A DNA stretch of 64,000 nucleotides from JAHEDH01 sp963753285. GTDB taxonomy: Bacteria > Actinomycetota > Acidimicrobiia > Spongiisociales > ZC4RG35. Shown here piece by piece: positions 1-8,576 of this stretch. The position numbers and the translations under genes are program-made. Numbering within the stretch: position 1 is the stretch's first letter; every line of letters starts with the position of its first letter. The notes under the pieces were generated by a model, which ran no database searches, had not been told where the DNA came from, and worked only from the letters and a program-made list of their open reading frames with translations. The DNA lies in NCBI GenBank assembly GCA_963753285.1, contig CAVWBT010000003.1:434001-498000 (forward strand), written 5' to 3'.

Positions 1-1080
1 CTCTTCCGTCTCGACGACGCCGTGTGGTGCTCGTGGCGCACCGGTCAGGACCGAGAGGATTGCCGCCAATGGGCGGGCCGGGTGAACCTCGGCAGCGGAT
101 CGAATGATGCATTCTTCTGTTCGGAACTGGTGATCGCCGCCTACGCCGCGGCCGGGCGGCCGCTGACCAGCACGCCCCCTTCCTGGACGGCGCCGGGAGA
201 CCTCGCCGAACTCATGCTCAACCAGCAACTCGGCTACGTCGGACATCTCAAGACGCCGCCGGTCGCCGCGGTCCAGGCGGCGTCGGTCGACCCGCGAGCA
301 CTCGTCGTCGGTGATGTCGTCCCAGACTTCTCGGCCGTCGACAACTTCTGGGACTGGATCGCGATTATCGGCGAGGCGCTCGGGCGCCATCTGCGGTTCA
401 CGACAGGCGTCGAAAACCCGACGTTCTTCCCGCACTCGGCGATCTGCCAGCTCGAGATCACGTCGGGTGCAGGTACCGGGATCGGGACCGGCTTCTACAT
501 CGCACCGGATCGCATCCTCACGGCAGGACACAACCTGGCGCTCGGTTCGAACACCGCGTCACGGATCACCGTGCACCCAGGGCGTCATCACAACATGTCC
601 ACCTTCCCTTCGTTCACGGTGACGGGATCGTCGAACTTCGTGCCCCACCCGAACCACAACGCCGCAGGCAGTGTGTTCACCGATTCCAGCGGTGTGGTGA
701 CGGGCGTGAGCGAGTCGTTCTCGGACTGGGACCTGGGTGTGATCAAGGTCTCCACACCGCCACCGAACAACACGTGGTTCGCCATCGAAGAGCAGCAGAT
801 GTCGCCATTGAGCGGCATCGTCGTGTGCGGCTACGCCGCTGAAGGCAGCGACGTCGAACAGAATCAGCAGAACATGGACGTCGACTCGATCCGCGATCTG
901 CACGCCGAGCGGTTCACGTATGCACTGCACGTACGCCGCGGCACGAGTGGTGCACCGGTCTTCTACGTCGCGGGAGACCGGGTGATCGCCACGGGGGTGC
1001 AGAGCACCGCGGGCGACCCACACGTCAACACCGGCTGCCGACTCACCGACGCGAAGGTGACGTGGATTCAGTCGGTGTGA
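1..1080 (+). CDS. NlpC/P60-like domain fused to V8/trypsin-like serine protease (5' partial)
   Basis: The reading frame is open from base 1, so the start lies outside the window; an internal GTG at 22 is probably not the true start. The first part holds an FFCSELV motif followed by AYAAAG, the pattern of permuted papain-fold NlpC/P60 (YiiX-like) enzymes, with the Cys as likely nucleophile. From about base 450 a chymotrypsin-fold protease follows, with all three catalytic positions visible: His in TAGHN, Asp in DWDLGVIKV and Ser in GTSGAPVF, the last typical of V8-like glutamyl endopeptidases. No signal peptide can be judged because the N-terminus is missing. Function of the combination is unknown; a secreted or surface hydrolase is an inference. 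The next gene starts 104 bases downstream and looks unrelated. Confidence 0.8.
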   Translation, partial: LFRLDDAVWCSWRTGQDREDCRQWAGRVNLGSGSNDAFFCSELVIAAYAAAGRPLTSTPPSWTAPGDLAELMLNQQLGYVGHLKTPPVAAVQAASVDPRALVVGDVVPDFSAVDNFWDWIAIIGEALGRHLRFTTGVENPTFFPHSAICQLEITSGAGTGIGTGFYIAPDRILTAGHNLALGSNTASRITVHPGRHHNMSTFPSFTVTGSSNFVPHPNHNAAGSVFTDSSGVVTGVSESFSDWDLGVIKVSTPPPNNTWFAIEEQQMSPLSGIVVCGYAAEGSDVEQNQQNMDVDSIRDLHAERFTYALHVRRGTSGAPVFYVAGDRVIATGVQSTAGDPHVNTGCRLTDAKVTWIQSV

Positions 1081-1183
1081 CCGGGGAGGAGGCCAGAATA
1101 CCTCGTCGCACCCACAGACGGCGCTTCCGCGTATCGAGCCGGTCGCGGCGCACGCACAGACGGGTACGAGATACCCTCGCACC

Positions 1184-2263
1184 ATGGATCTCCCTGTGAT
1201 GCCGCCGATCAAGCCGATGCTCGCCAAACCGGTGCCGAAACTGCCCGAAGGCGAGATGTCGTACGAGCCGAAGTGGGACGGGTTTCGCTGCATCGTGTTC
1301 CGGGACGGCGACGAGATCGTGATGGGCTCCCGGAACGAGAAGCCACTCAACCGCTACTTCCCCGAGATGATCGAGCCGTTCAAGGCGAGCCTGCCGGAAC
1401 GCTGCGTCGTCGACGGCGAGTTGATCGTCGGCATCGACGGCAAGCTGGACTTCGATGCTCTCGGCCAGCGGATCCATCCGGCCGACTCACGAGTGCAGAT
1501 GCTCGCCGAGAAAACACCGGCCGACTTCGTCGCCTTCGACATCCTGGCGCTCGACGACCGATCCTTGTTGAAGGCTCCGTTCTCGGAGCGGCGGGCGGCG
1601 CTCGAATCGATCGCCGATCGGTTCGAATCTCCTGTCCATCTCGCCCCGGCGACCAACGACCCCGAGACGGCGATGCACTGGTTCGACACCACCGAGGCCG
1701 CCGGCCTCGACGGACTCATCATCAAGCCGCTGGGCGATCCGTACGTCTCGGACAAGCGCACCCAGTTCAAGCTCAAGCACGTACGCAGCGCCGACTGCGT
1801 GGTTGCCGGTTACCGGATCCACAAGTCAGGTGACGGCGTCGGGTCGCTGATCCTGGGGTTGTATGCGCCCGACGGACAGCTGTGGCACGTCGGTGTCGCC
1901 GCCAGTTTCACCGCCAAGAAGCGCAAGGAGCTGCTCGAGGAGATGGAGCCGCTCGCTCTCGATGACATCTCTGATCATCCGTGGTCGGGGTGGATGGATG
2001 TCGAGGCGAACGCCGACGGCTCGATGCCCGGTGCACCCAATCGATGGAGCGGCGCCGCCGGCCGAGACCACTCGTGGACCCCGGTTCTCCCGGACCGGGT
2101 CGTCGAAGTCCAGTACAACTGGGCGTCCTCCGGCCGGTTCCGGGGCACCACCAAGATGCTGAGATGGCGACCCGACCGTGAGCCGGAGTCGTGTCTGACC
2201 AGCCAACTCGCCGACCCGCCGCCAGCCGATTCCGACTCACCGGTTGCGTCGATCGTCGGCTGA
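1184..2263 (+). CDS. ligC: ATP-dependent DNA ligase, LigC-like
   Basis: 359 residues, the size of the small LigC-type ATP ligases of Actinobacteria. Ligase motif I is EPKWDGFR with the AMP-accepting Lys30. Motif III is ADFVAFDIL, motif IV is LDGLIIK (Asp replaces the more usual Glu) and motif V is FKLKHVRSADCVV. An OB-fold C-terminal domain follows. The enzyme would seal nicks using ATP, with a role in gap or end repair alongside the NAD ligase LigA. No Ku or LigD ligase domain is adjacent, but a separate LigD-type polymerase domain gene lies at 26012. The start ATG follows a GC-rich spacer without a strong Shine-Dalgarno sequence. Confidence 0.9.
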   Translation: MDLPVMPPIKPMLAKPVPKLPEGEMSYEPKWDGFRCIVFRDGDEIVMGSRNEKPLNRYFPEMIEPFKASLPERCVVDGELIVGIDGKLDFDALGQRIHPADSRVQMLAEKTPADFVAFDILALDDRSLLKAPFSERRAALESIADRFESPVHLAPATNDPETAMHWFDTTEAAGLDGLIIKPLGDPYVSDKRTQFKLKHVRSADCVVAGYRIHKSGDGVGSLILGLYAPDGQLWHVGVAASFTAKKRKELLEEMEPLALDDISDHPWSGWMDVEANADGSMPGAPNRWSGAAGRDHSWTPVLPDRVVEVQYNWASSGRFRGTTKMLRWRPDREPESCLTSQLADPPPADSDSPVASIVG

Positions 2264-2344
2264 GCCGGGACGGCGCTCGCGACCCTGTTGACTCTGGCGC
2301 ATCCAATGAAGCGTGGACCGGTCTCCGACTGAATCGAGCGAGAT

Positions 2345-2683
2345 GTGACCAACACCGAGAGCGACCTCGTCGATCGCGTGATCGAGGCTGCCGAGCGTCG
2401 ACTGAAGGATGCGGCCGGCGATCAGAGCCTCTGCGCGATCGGTCGATCGGGCCGCTCGTATCCTGCTGTCAAGTATCACGAGGGGGCGGTCGCGACGTTG
2501 GTCTCGGTCAGGTCGAAACTGAAAGCCGGGACAACGCTTGCCGGCGCCTTGGACGCCGCCCGACCGGGCCTCGCACGACTCGGTCACCTCGCTCAACAGT
2601 CACCGGACTGGGCTGCGTACCAAGCGGGTGGCCTGGAAGCGATCGAAGGAATCACCGACTCGAGTGAATCGAGCTCGGCTTGA
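2345..2683 (+). CDS. hypothetical protein, 112 aa
   Basis: GTG start. The product is an acidic, Ser/Ala-rich, probably cytoplasmic helical protein with no membrane segment or signal peptide. I do not recognise a family. The N-terminal 25 residues look like an amphipathic helix (repeated Asp/Glu/Arg and Leu/Val). It lies 81 bases after the ligase gene on the same strand and could be co-transcribed. Codon use matches its neighbours, which supports a real gene, but there is no functional clue. Confidence 0.55.
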   Translation: MTNTESDLVDRVIEAAERRLKDAAGDQSLCAIGRSGRSYPAVKYHEGAVATLVSVRSKLKAGTTLAGALDAARPGLARLGHLAQQSPDWAAYQAGGLEAIEGITDSSESSSA

Positions 2684-2724
2684 GCAGCCCTCGGGGCACC
2701 CAACCGAGCCGGTACCGTCGTGCA

Positions 2725-3659
2725 ATGGCAACCCACATCCTCGACCCCGCACCGGACACCGTTCACTGGGGGTACTTCGACGCCTCGCATCGATCCGGCC
2801 CTCGAGATCGAGTCCGGCGACACGGTTCAGGTCGGGAACGGTCTCGGGAGCACCCGAGTACATGCCCGGGCCTCCCTTCGAGGTACCTCCAGCGCTCACC
2901 CAGATCCACGAACAGCTCACACCCGAGCTCGGGCCGCACGTCCTCACCGGGCCGATCGCCATCAGAGGAGCCCGTCCCGGTCACACTCTCGAAATCGAGA
3001 TCGTCGACATCAGACTCGACGCCGATTGGGGATGGAACGTCCACAAGCCGGGGTTGGGGACACTGCCGGTCGACGACTTCCCCGACGGGTGGATCCGCCA
3101 TCTCCCGATCGACCGGCAAGCAATGTCGGCGACGATGCCGTGGGGTACCGAACTCCCGCTCGCCCCGTTCTTCGGGATCCTGGCGGTTGCCCCGGCCGAG
3201 GGCCGAGTCAGCTCGAAGCCACCCGACCTCCACGGCGGGAACATGGACAACAAAGAACTCGTGGCCGGGTCACGCGTGTTTTTGCCGGTGTTCACCGACG
3301 GAGCAAAGTTCTCGATCGGCGACGGCCACGCCGCGCAGGGGGACGGTGAGGTCAGCCTGACGGCGCTCGAGACCTGCCTGACCGGCACGGTCCGTCTCAC
3401 GATCCATGATGTCGAACCGATCCGCGCTCCCCGGGCGATCACACCAACCCACTACATCACCCACGGATTCGACCCCGACCTCGATCGGGCCGCCCAAGAC
3501 GCCCTTCGCGACATGATCAGATGGATGACCGACCTGCTCGACATCCGTCCCGACGAGGCGTACATGTTCGCCAGCCTCGCCGTGAACCTGCACGTCACCC
3601 AGCTCGTCGACGGCAACAAAGGCGTGCACGCGATGCTGAGTCGTTCGCTCGTCGAGTGA
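2725..3659 (+). pseudogene. acetamidase/formamidase family protein, two apparent frameshifts
   Basis: Translation of three successive frames gives one continuous acetamidase/formamidase. Frame 1 from ATG 2725 reads MATHILDPAPDTVHWGYFDAS; frame 2 continues IDPALEIESGDTVQV; frame 3 continues VSGAPEYMPGPP and stays open to the stop at 3657-3659. The shifts lie near 2788 and between 2831 and 2838, and each is explained by one extra base. Downstream the family landmarks are intact (GWNVHKPGLG, GGNMDNKEL, GDGHAAQGDGE, THYITHGFD). The enzyme would hydrolyse formamide or short amides to ammonia and acid in the cytoplasm. Either the gene is recently inactivated or the sequence has two single-base insertion errors; the second site is next to a GGG run. 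Confidence 0.75.
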
Positions 3660-3713
3660 ACGATCGACTCGGTCGAAGTCAAGCCCCAGCACCAACGACC
3701 CGATAGCTTCTGG

Positions 3714-5138
3714 GTGGTGCGCACTCTGCTTCTGCTGACAGTCGTGATCGCGCTCGTCGCGTGCAGTGACGGCAGCGATGAGACGATCGAGTCGGTGGCA
3801 GCCACGCCGCCAATTCCGGCTGAGGCACCGCTCGGAGAGGAGCCGATCGCCTTCGATGACCTCCTCACTGCGACCGAATCGCTGGACACGTACCGGTTCA
3901 CCTGGCTGATCGAGCTGTGGCACGCCGGATCCGACTCCGACGGGACAGCCCCCGATCTCGTGCGAATCGCAGGCGCGGTGGACCGAACAGCCGAGTCGGT
4001 CGTCTGGCATGTCGATCTCGGCCGCCTGGGCGGCGCCGACAGCAACGCGAACTACACGGTGCTTCGCCTCGGAGACCGCCGGTACACCCGCGGGTTGGCC
4101 AACACCGACGCGGCCGAGGGCGTGGACCTCGACGGCTTCCTCCCGACCGAAGAACTCCCGGGCTTCCCCGACTGGATCCACGACCCCGAACGCGGGCCGG
4201 CTCGGCTCCCCTCATTGCTGTTCGCGCAGGCGGGAGAGCCGGAAGCCACCGCGGACGGGTTCTCGGCCACACTCGACCTGGGGGAGATTCCTCCGGAGAG
4301 CCGCAGATCTGTCGAGGAGGCGCTCGACATCGAGTTCGACGACGACCTGCTGACGATCGAGGCGCGTTTGCGGGGCGACCTCGTCGCCGGCCTGCGCATT
4401 TCGGGAAGTGCGTCCGGATCGCCCGGTGTGGAGATCGCGATCGAGCCCGACGCTTCCGTCGAGTTCCCCGATGTCGGAGACACCGACCCGATGGCGTGGT
4501 GGGACGAGTTCATCGAGGCCTTCATGGCCTACGACGACGGTCACTCCAGCGCCGCCATCGACGAGGCCCCGCGCAGCGACGGGCAGGCCTTCGCCGTACC
4601 CGACGTGTCGGGTCTGGGCGCCGACGCCGCGTTCTGCACGATCTACGGGAACCTCCCCTACCGATGGGCGACGGACGCAATCGTCCCTGCCCAACTCTGG
4701 CTCGATCATGCAATAGCTGCCACAGACGTGACTCCACCCGAAATCGAGGAACCTTTCGAAGTGATGCTCGGGTTCTGGGAGCAGCGGATGGACTGGCACT
4801 TCACCGGCGGCGAACGACCACCGTTCACCGACGCCATGGAGTTTGCAGAGCGTGCGGTCGCGCGATGGGCTGTCGACAACTGTGATCTGCCGCAGATCCC
4901 ACTCACCACCCCGGTCACGCCGGGATACAGCGAGTTCACGTGCGACTTCGAGCGACGGTGGCTGGACGACGCCCAGACTGCGTACTTCGCCGAGTTCGGG
5001 ACCTATGCGACGCACCTCCACGTCCTCGAGACCAACACAGACACATTCATCGCCACCGACCACATCCAGGTCGGTGCTGCCGACGATGACGGCTACGAGG
5101 TCGTCATCGTCCCCGGCGGGGCCTGCGACGAAGGCTGA
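3714..5138 (+). CDS. secreted lipoprotein of unknown function
   Basis: The N-terminus is a lipoprotein signal: hydrophobic LLLLTVVIALVAC with the lipobox Cys at residue 17, followed by an acidic Ser/Thr/Pro linker. GTG at 3714 and an in-frame GTG at 3717 are both possible starts. The mature part (about 455 residues) begins with a domain resembling the general layout of LppX/LprG-type lipoproteins (alternating strands, TYRFTW near residue 62), but I cannot assign it firmly. The C-terminal part contains several Cys residues likely to pair outside the cell. Probably anchored to the outer face of the membrane. It ends 10 bases before the convergent HxlR gene. Confidence 0.75.
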   Translation: MVRTLLLLTVVIALVACSDGSDETIESVAATPPIPAEAPLGEEPIAFDDLLTATESLDTYRFTWLIELWHAGSDSDGTAPDLVRIAGAVDRTAESVVWHVDLGRLGGADSNANYTVLRLGDRRYTRGLANTDAAEGVDLDGFLPTEELPGFPDWIHDPERGPARLPSLLFAQAGEPEATADGFSATLDLGEIPPESRRSVEEALDIEFDDDLLTIEARLRGDLVAGLRISGSASGSPGVEIAIEPDASVEFPDVGDTDPMAWWDEFIEAFMAYDDGHSSAAIDEAPRSDGQAFAVPDVSGLGADAAFCTIYGNLPYRWATDAIVPAQLWLDHAIAATDVTPPEIEEPFEVMLGFWEQRMDWHFTGGERPPFTDAMEFAERAVARWAVDNCDLPQIPLTTPVTPGYSEFTCDFERRWLDDAQTAYFAEFGTYATHLHVLETNTDTFIATDHIQVGAADDDGYEVVIVPGGACDEG

Positions 5139-5148
5139 GGAAACGGAC

Positions 5149-5820
5149 CTACCGGGCAGGGAAGGCCGGTTCGGGGACGTGCCAAGTCGGGATGGCAGCC
5201 GTCGTGCGACGCGCTCCCTTCACTTCGATCGCACCGATTCGCAGCGCCTGGCGCCACGTCCACTCACCGATGTGCCAGCGGACGAACGCCTCCGATCCGG
5301 CGACCACATGGGCATCGGGCTCGCCTCCCGGGTCCGTGTAGCAGACTTCGGCATGACCGCCCTCTGCGAGCAGCCAGAAGTAGCGGTTGCCGGGTGACTC
5401 GTCTGGGAACTCGAAGGCGACGAGTGTGCGATCGACCGGGAGGGCTTCCCGTGCCAGATGGAACTCGACCCATGCCCACAGCGCAAAGCCTGGGTCGGTG
5501 TGCTTCTCGGTGACGTCGAGCCACCGGGTTGCCCATGCCGCCATGGCGTCTGTGACGTCTGCCAAGTCGCGACCCGCCGGCGTGAGGTGGTAGGTCGAGC
5601 CGTGCCCGCCTGTCTTGGGCCGGCTGACGATCACTCCGGCCCGCTCCAGCTCCCGCAGGCGCTTGATCAACATCGAACGAGACATCGCCGGCACCCCCCG
5701 GGCGATCTGGGTGAAGGTCGAGGCTCCCCAGAGCATGTTGCGGACCACAAGCGGCGTCCAGCGTTCGGCGAGGATCTCCGACGACCGGGCGATCGGGCAG
5801 TACTGGCGATAGCTCGTCAT
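5149..5820 (-). CDS. HxlR-family winged-helix transcriptional regulator
   Basis: 223 residues from ATG at 5820. Residues 7-100 match HxlR regulators: YCPIARSSEILAERW with the conserved Cys8, then LVVRNM, MSRSMLIKRLRELERAGVI (recognition and wing-adjacent helices) and a YHLTPAGRDL wing. HxlR proteins bind DNA as dimers, and many sense reactive aldehydes or redox state through that Cys. The C-terminal 110 residues form a second domain found in a subset of the family, possibly ligand-binding. It is divergent from the methyltransferase at 5906 and shares an 85-bp spacer, so it probably controls that gene and itself. The frame is open upstream to 5907, but that extension would overlap the methyltransferase start. 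Confidence 0.88.
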   Translation of the reverse strand: MTSYRQYCPIARSSEILAERWTPLVVRNMLWGASTFTQIARGVPAMSRSMLIKRLRELERAGVIVSRPKTGGHGSTYHLTPAGRDLADVTDAMAAWATRWLDVTEKHTDPGFALWAWVEFHLAREALPVDRTLVAFEFPDESPGNRYFWLLAEGGHAEVCYTDPGGEPDAHVVAGSEAFVRWHIGEWTWRQALRIGAIEVKGARRTTAAIPTWHVPEPAFPAR

Positions 5821-5905
5821 GGTTCGATCTTCGCGCCATCGGTGCTGGTCTGTTGGTACTGATTTCGCGCTGGTACCGGCCAGACGGTCGCGGGAAGGTG
5901 ACGCC
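5821..5905. promoter_or_regulatory. divergent promoter/operator region between HxlR regulator and methyltransferase
   Basis: This 85-bp spacer separates two divergently transcribed genes. TGGTAC occurs twice in direct orientation (5854-5859 and 5871-5876, 17 bp start to start), the second copy forming the palindrome GGTACC. Repeats of this sort are plausible contact sites for a dimeric winged-helix regulator, but no binding evidence exists. Confidence 0.35.
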
Positions 5906-6703
5906 ATGGATGATGCAGCACGCGGTCAGGTGGCAACCTCGGCCGCCGAGGTGTATGAGGAGTTCTTCGTTCCAGCGCTGTTCGGGCAGTTCGCTGCGAG
6001 CACCGTCACATTGACGGGAGTCGGGGTCGGTGGTCGGCTGCTCGATGTCGGCACCGGCACCGGAGTCGTGGCACGAACGGCACTCGAGAAGGTCGGACCT
6101 TCCGGTCATGTGGTGGGCCTCGACATCAATCCCGCAATGCTGGACGTGGCTCGTCAGCTGTCCGACGGCGTCACCTGGGTCCACGGAGCCGCGGAGGACA
6201 TCCCGGCCGACGACGACTCGTTCGACGCCGTGGTCTGCCAGTTCGCCCTCATGTTTCTCGAGCGTCCCCGAGATGCGGTGGCCGAAATGGCTCGCGTGGT
6301 CAGATCGGGCGGCAGGGTGGTCGTCTCCACCTGGGCCAACGTCTCGCAGAGCCCTGGGTACGCCGCGATGGTCGAACTGCTGGATCGGGAGATCGGTCCC
6401 GCCGCGGCCGACGCCCTGCTGGCCCCGTTCTCGATCGGTACCGAAGACGAGTTGGCAGCGCGGTTCGACGGCTGCTTGGACGTGGTCGAGGTGAGGACTC
6501 AGCCGGGCGTGGCACGCTTCCGCTCACTCGAAGCATGGCTGTACACCGATGTTCGCGGCTGGACGCTCTCGGACATGATCGACGACGCCGCATTCGAGCG
6601 CCTCGTGGTGGCAGCTCGCCACCGCCTGCAGCGCTTCGTCGGGTCCGACGGGCGGGTCGAGTTCCCTGCTCCAGCGATCATCGGCGTGGCGGTCCCACAG
6701 TGA
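5906..6703 (+). CDS. class I SAM-dependent methyltransferase (type 11)
   Basis: 265 residues from ATG 5906, preceded by GGAAGGTG. SAM-binding motif I is LLDVGTGTGVVAR, followed by the acidic end of strand 2 (VVGLDINPAML), a motif-II-like AAEDIPADDDSFDAVV and ALMFLERPRDAVAEMARVVRSGG. This is the Ubie/type-11 fold used on quinones, lipids and small molecules; the substrate cannot be told from sequence. It is cytoplasmic. Divergence from an HxlR gene suggests induction by that regulator's signal. Confidence 0.87.
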   Translation: MDDAARGQVATSAAEVYEEFFVPALFGQFAASTVTLTGVGVGGRLLDVGTGTGVVARTALEKVGPSGHVVGLDINPAMLDVARQLSDGVTWVHGAAEDIPADDDSFDAVVCQFALMFLERPRDAVAEMARVVRSGGRVVVSTWANVSQSPGYAAMVELLDREIGPAAADALLAPFSIGTEDELAARFDGCLDVVEVRTQPGVARFRSLEAWLYTDVRGWTLSDMIDDAAFERLVVAARHRLQRFVGSDGRVEFPAPAIIGVAVPQ

Positions 6704-6718
6704 TCGACGGTGACCAGG

Positions 6719-7630
6719 TCAGTGGTTCGCCCCGTCCCACCAGCGAAGCACGCGCAGCGCCCGGAGCGTGTTCCATCGGCTCGGAGCGCGGCCGGACTCC
6801 ATCTTGAACCACACCTCGCCTGAGTAGTTGGCGTGGATCGGCCACCTGCCGTCCTTGCGCCGATGGCCCAGGACAACGTCGATCGGGTCCTGGAGCCGAT
6901 CGTCCCGCAGCGCCTCCGCCGCCCGGAACCAGTCGAGACCCCGGAGCACGTCGTGGTGCCAGCGTGGCGGAAACGGCATCCGCGTCATGCGCTCGTCGGG
7001 GATGTGATCGGAGCGATGCGAGCGGTAGAGCCGATGGGCGCCGAAGAACTCCATCGCCCTCCGCTCGGCGGCCTCCGTGTCGTCCGTCCGCCGTCCGCCG
7101 GACAGCGCGTACTCCCGAAGTCCCTCGACAACGTTGATCGTGGTGTGGAACGAACTGTGCTTCGAACCGGTCCTCGGGGTGCGGCAGTTCCAGCCACCGT
7201 CGTCGAGCTGGCTCTCGAGGATCGACAGGACCAGATCGTCACGGCGATCGTCGTCGATCGTGAACCAGCTCGAGAGCGCAAGGCCGAAGCCGGCCACGCA
7301 CTCGTCGCGACCGACACCGAACACCCACACCGGTCTGTCGAGCAGCAGTTCTACGGACGAGATCGCCTCGGGATGGTCGCGGGGTAGGCCCATCCTCCAC
7401 AGCTCAAGGAGCGTGTAGGTGGTCGACTTCCACTTCGGCCCGTACAGCCCCTGCGCCCACCTGCCATCCGGGGAACGCTCGGCCAACAGCTGCGCGCCCC
7501 AGCCTTGGGTGGCGACACGAGCCTGGGTGGCCGCCCACATCGATTCAGGCAGGTCAAGCAGATCTCGCTCCACCTGCCAAACGATCGACGGATCCCCCGC
7601 AACCAACCATGTCCGAAGTTCTTCGTCCAC
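6719..7630 (-). CDS. alpha/alpha-toroid (prenyltransferase/squalene-cyclase-like) protein
   Basis: 303 residues from GTG at 7630; the frame runs open far upstream but the encoded residues there are Arg/Ser-rich and unlike a protein. The body has repeated toroid-type strips with Gly/Trp turns: SPDGRWAQGLYGPKW, SQLDDGGWNCRTP and HRRKDGRWPIHANYSGEVWF. These resemble the QW-like repeats of terpene cyclases and protein prenyltransferases. No DXDD or zinc-site motif is evident, so catalysis is doubtful and a binding or scaffold role is possible. It is convergent with the methyltransferase and divergent from the membrane/TelA operon. Confidence 0.7.
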   Translation of the reverse strand: MDEELRTWLVAGDPSIVWQVERDLLDLPESMWAATQARVATQGWGAQLLAERSPDGRWAQGLYGPKWKSTTYTLLELWRMGLPRDHPEAISSVELLLDRPVWVFGVGRDECVAGFGLALSSWFTIDDDRRDDLVLSILESQLDDGGWNCRTPRTGSKHSSFHTTINVVEGLREYALSGGRRTDDTEAAERRAMEFFGAHRLYRSHRSDHIPDERMTRMPFPPRWHHDVLRGLDWFRAAEALRDDRLQDPIDVVLGHRRKDGRWPIHANYSGEVWFKMESGRAPSRWNTLRALRVLRWWDGANH

Positions 7631-7787
7631 CCGTTCGACGATACGCCTGTCGCTCCGCCATCTGCGGGTTCGATGGTCTCGAGCGACATCGCACCGGCCC
7701 CGCAGCCGGCGGTGCCGGGTAGTCTCAAACCCTGAGGGGCGGCGTCCAATCCGACCGGATTCACACCTGTCCCGGCGAGGAGCAGAG
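7631..7787. promoter_or_regulatory. divergent intergenic region before membrane/TelA operon
   Basis: A 157-bp gap between the minus-strand toroid gene and the plus-strand operon at 7788, so it must hold two promoters. A GAGGAG Shine-Dalgarno sits at 7777-7782, five bases before a TTG start. No clear -10/-35 pair or operator was recognised. Confidence 0.3.
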
Positions 7788-8546
7788 TTGAAGAACTGGT
7801 GGCAGGCGATGATGTCGTACCCGGCGACGTGGGTCGTGGTCACGTTCGTGGTTGCCGCCGTCGCTGCCATCCTCGTCCTACTCGAGCCCCCCGGGTTCAT
7901 GATCGCCGTCCTGTTCGGCCTTGCCGCCGTCTCGCTGGCGGCCTGGCCACTGGCGCTCACGGTGACCGGCACGCTCAACCGTCTCCAGTTCAGCCTCCCC
8001 CGGATCACCGAGGTGGACGAGGAGGAGATGGCGAAGCTGGTCGAGGAGTTGGAGGAGCTCGAGGATCCGCGCCCCACCAGGCAACTCAAGTCGCTCGCCC
8101 AGAAGCGGGACAACCTGGCCGACGTGCTCGGTCGGAGGATGGACGCCGGTGAGCTCACCTACGCCCGGTACCTCACCACTGCCCAAGCGGTCTACGAGTC
8201 GACGCTCGAGAACCTGCATGAGGTGGCGGTCGCCCAGCGAAGCATCAGCGCCATCGACAGCGAGTACATCGAGACGCGACTCGCCGAGCTCGCAGCACAA
8301 GGGATCGACGACGAGGCCGACGAGAGCGAGCTGAAGTCACTCGAGAGCCGCCGAGCGCTCCGGGACAGCCAGCAGCAGAAGGTCGCAGCGCTGCTCGCCG
8401 AGAACGAGGCGGCGATGACGCTGCTGGACCGGACCGCCACGTCGCTGGCCAACGCCCCGATCGGGCGGACACCAGAAGACGCCACGGCCGCCATGGCGGC
8501 CCTCGAGGAACTGGCCGACCGGGCCAGCCGATATGCCACCGGATAG
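7788..8546 (+). CDS. membrane-anchored coiled-coil protein, possibly XpaC-like
   Basis: 252 residues from TTG 7788, chosen because GAGGAG lies at the right distance; an ATG at 7809 is the alternative. Two adjacent membrane segments occupy about residues 11-55 (WVVVTFVVAAVAAILVLL and IAVLFGLAAVSLAAWPLAL). The rest is a long charged helix-rich region (heptads of Leu/Glu/Arg, about residues 80-240) expected to form a coiled coil in the cytoplasm. Two N-terminal membrane helices plus a coiled coil upstream of a TelA gene is the layout of the Bacillus xpaC-yaaN pair, so an XpaC-like partner of the next gene is a reasonable guess. Confidence 0.75.
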   Translation: MKNWWQAMMSYPATWVVVTFVVAAVAAILVLLEPPGFMIAVLFGLAAVSLAAWPLALTVTGTLNRLQFSLPRITEVDEEEMAKLVEELEELEDPRPTRQLKSLAQKRDNLADVLGRRMDAGELTYARYLTTAQAVYESTLENLHEVAVAQRSISAIDSEYIETRLAELAAQGIDDEADESELKSLESRRALRDSQQQKVAALLAENEAAMTLLDRTATSLANAPIGRTPEDATAAMAALEELADRASRYATG

Positions 8547-8576
8547 CTTCAGATCACACAAGAACGAGGAGACACG

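Noticed and set aside
1273..1833. Second gene inside ligC
   Set aside because: Alternative frame of high-GC coding DNA, Arg-rich; the ligase frame carries all motifs.
7505..7735. Small plus-strand frame before the TelA-like operon
   Set aside because: It overlaps the start of the toroid gene and the divergent promoter region, has no ribosome binding site, and its product looks random.
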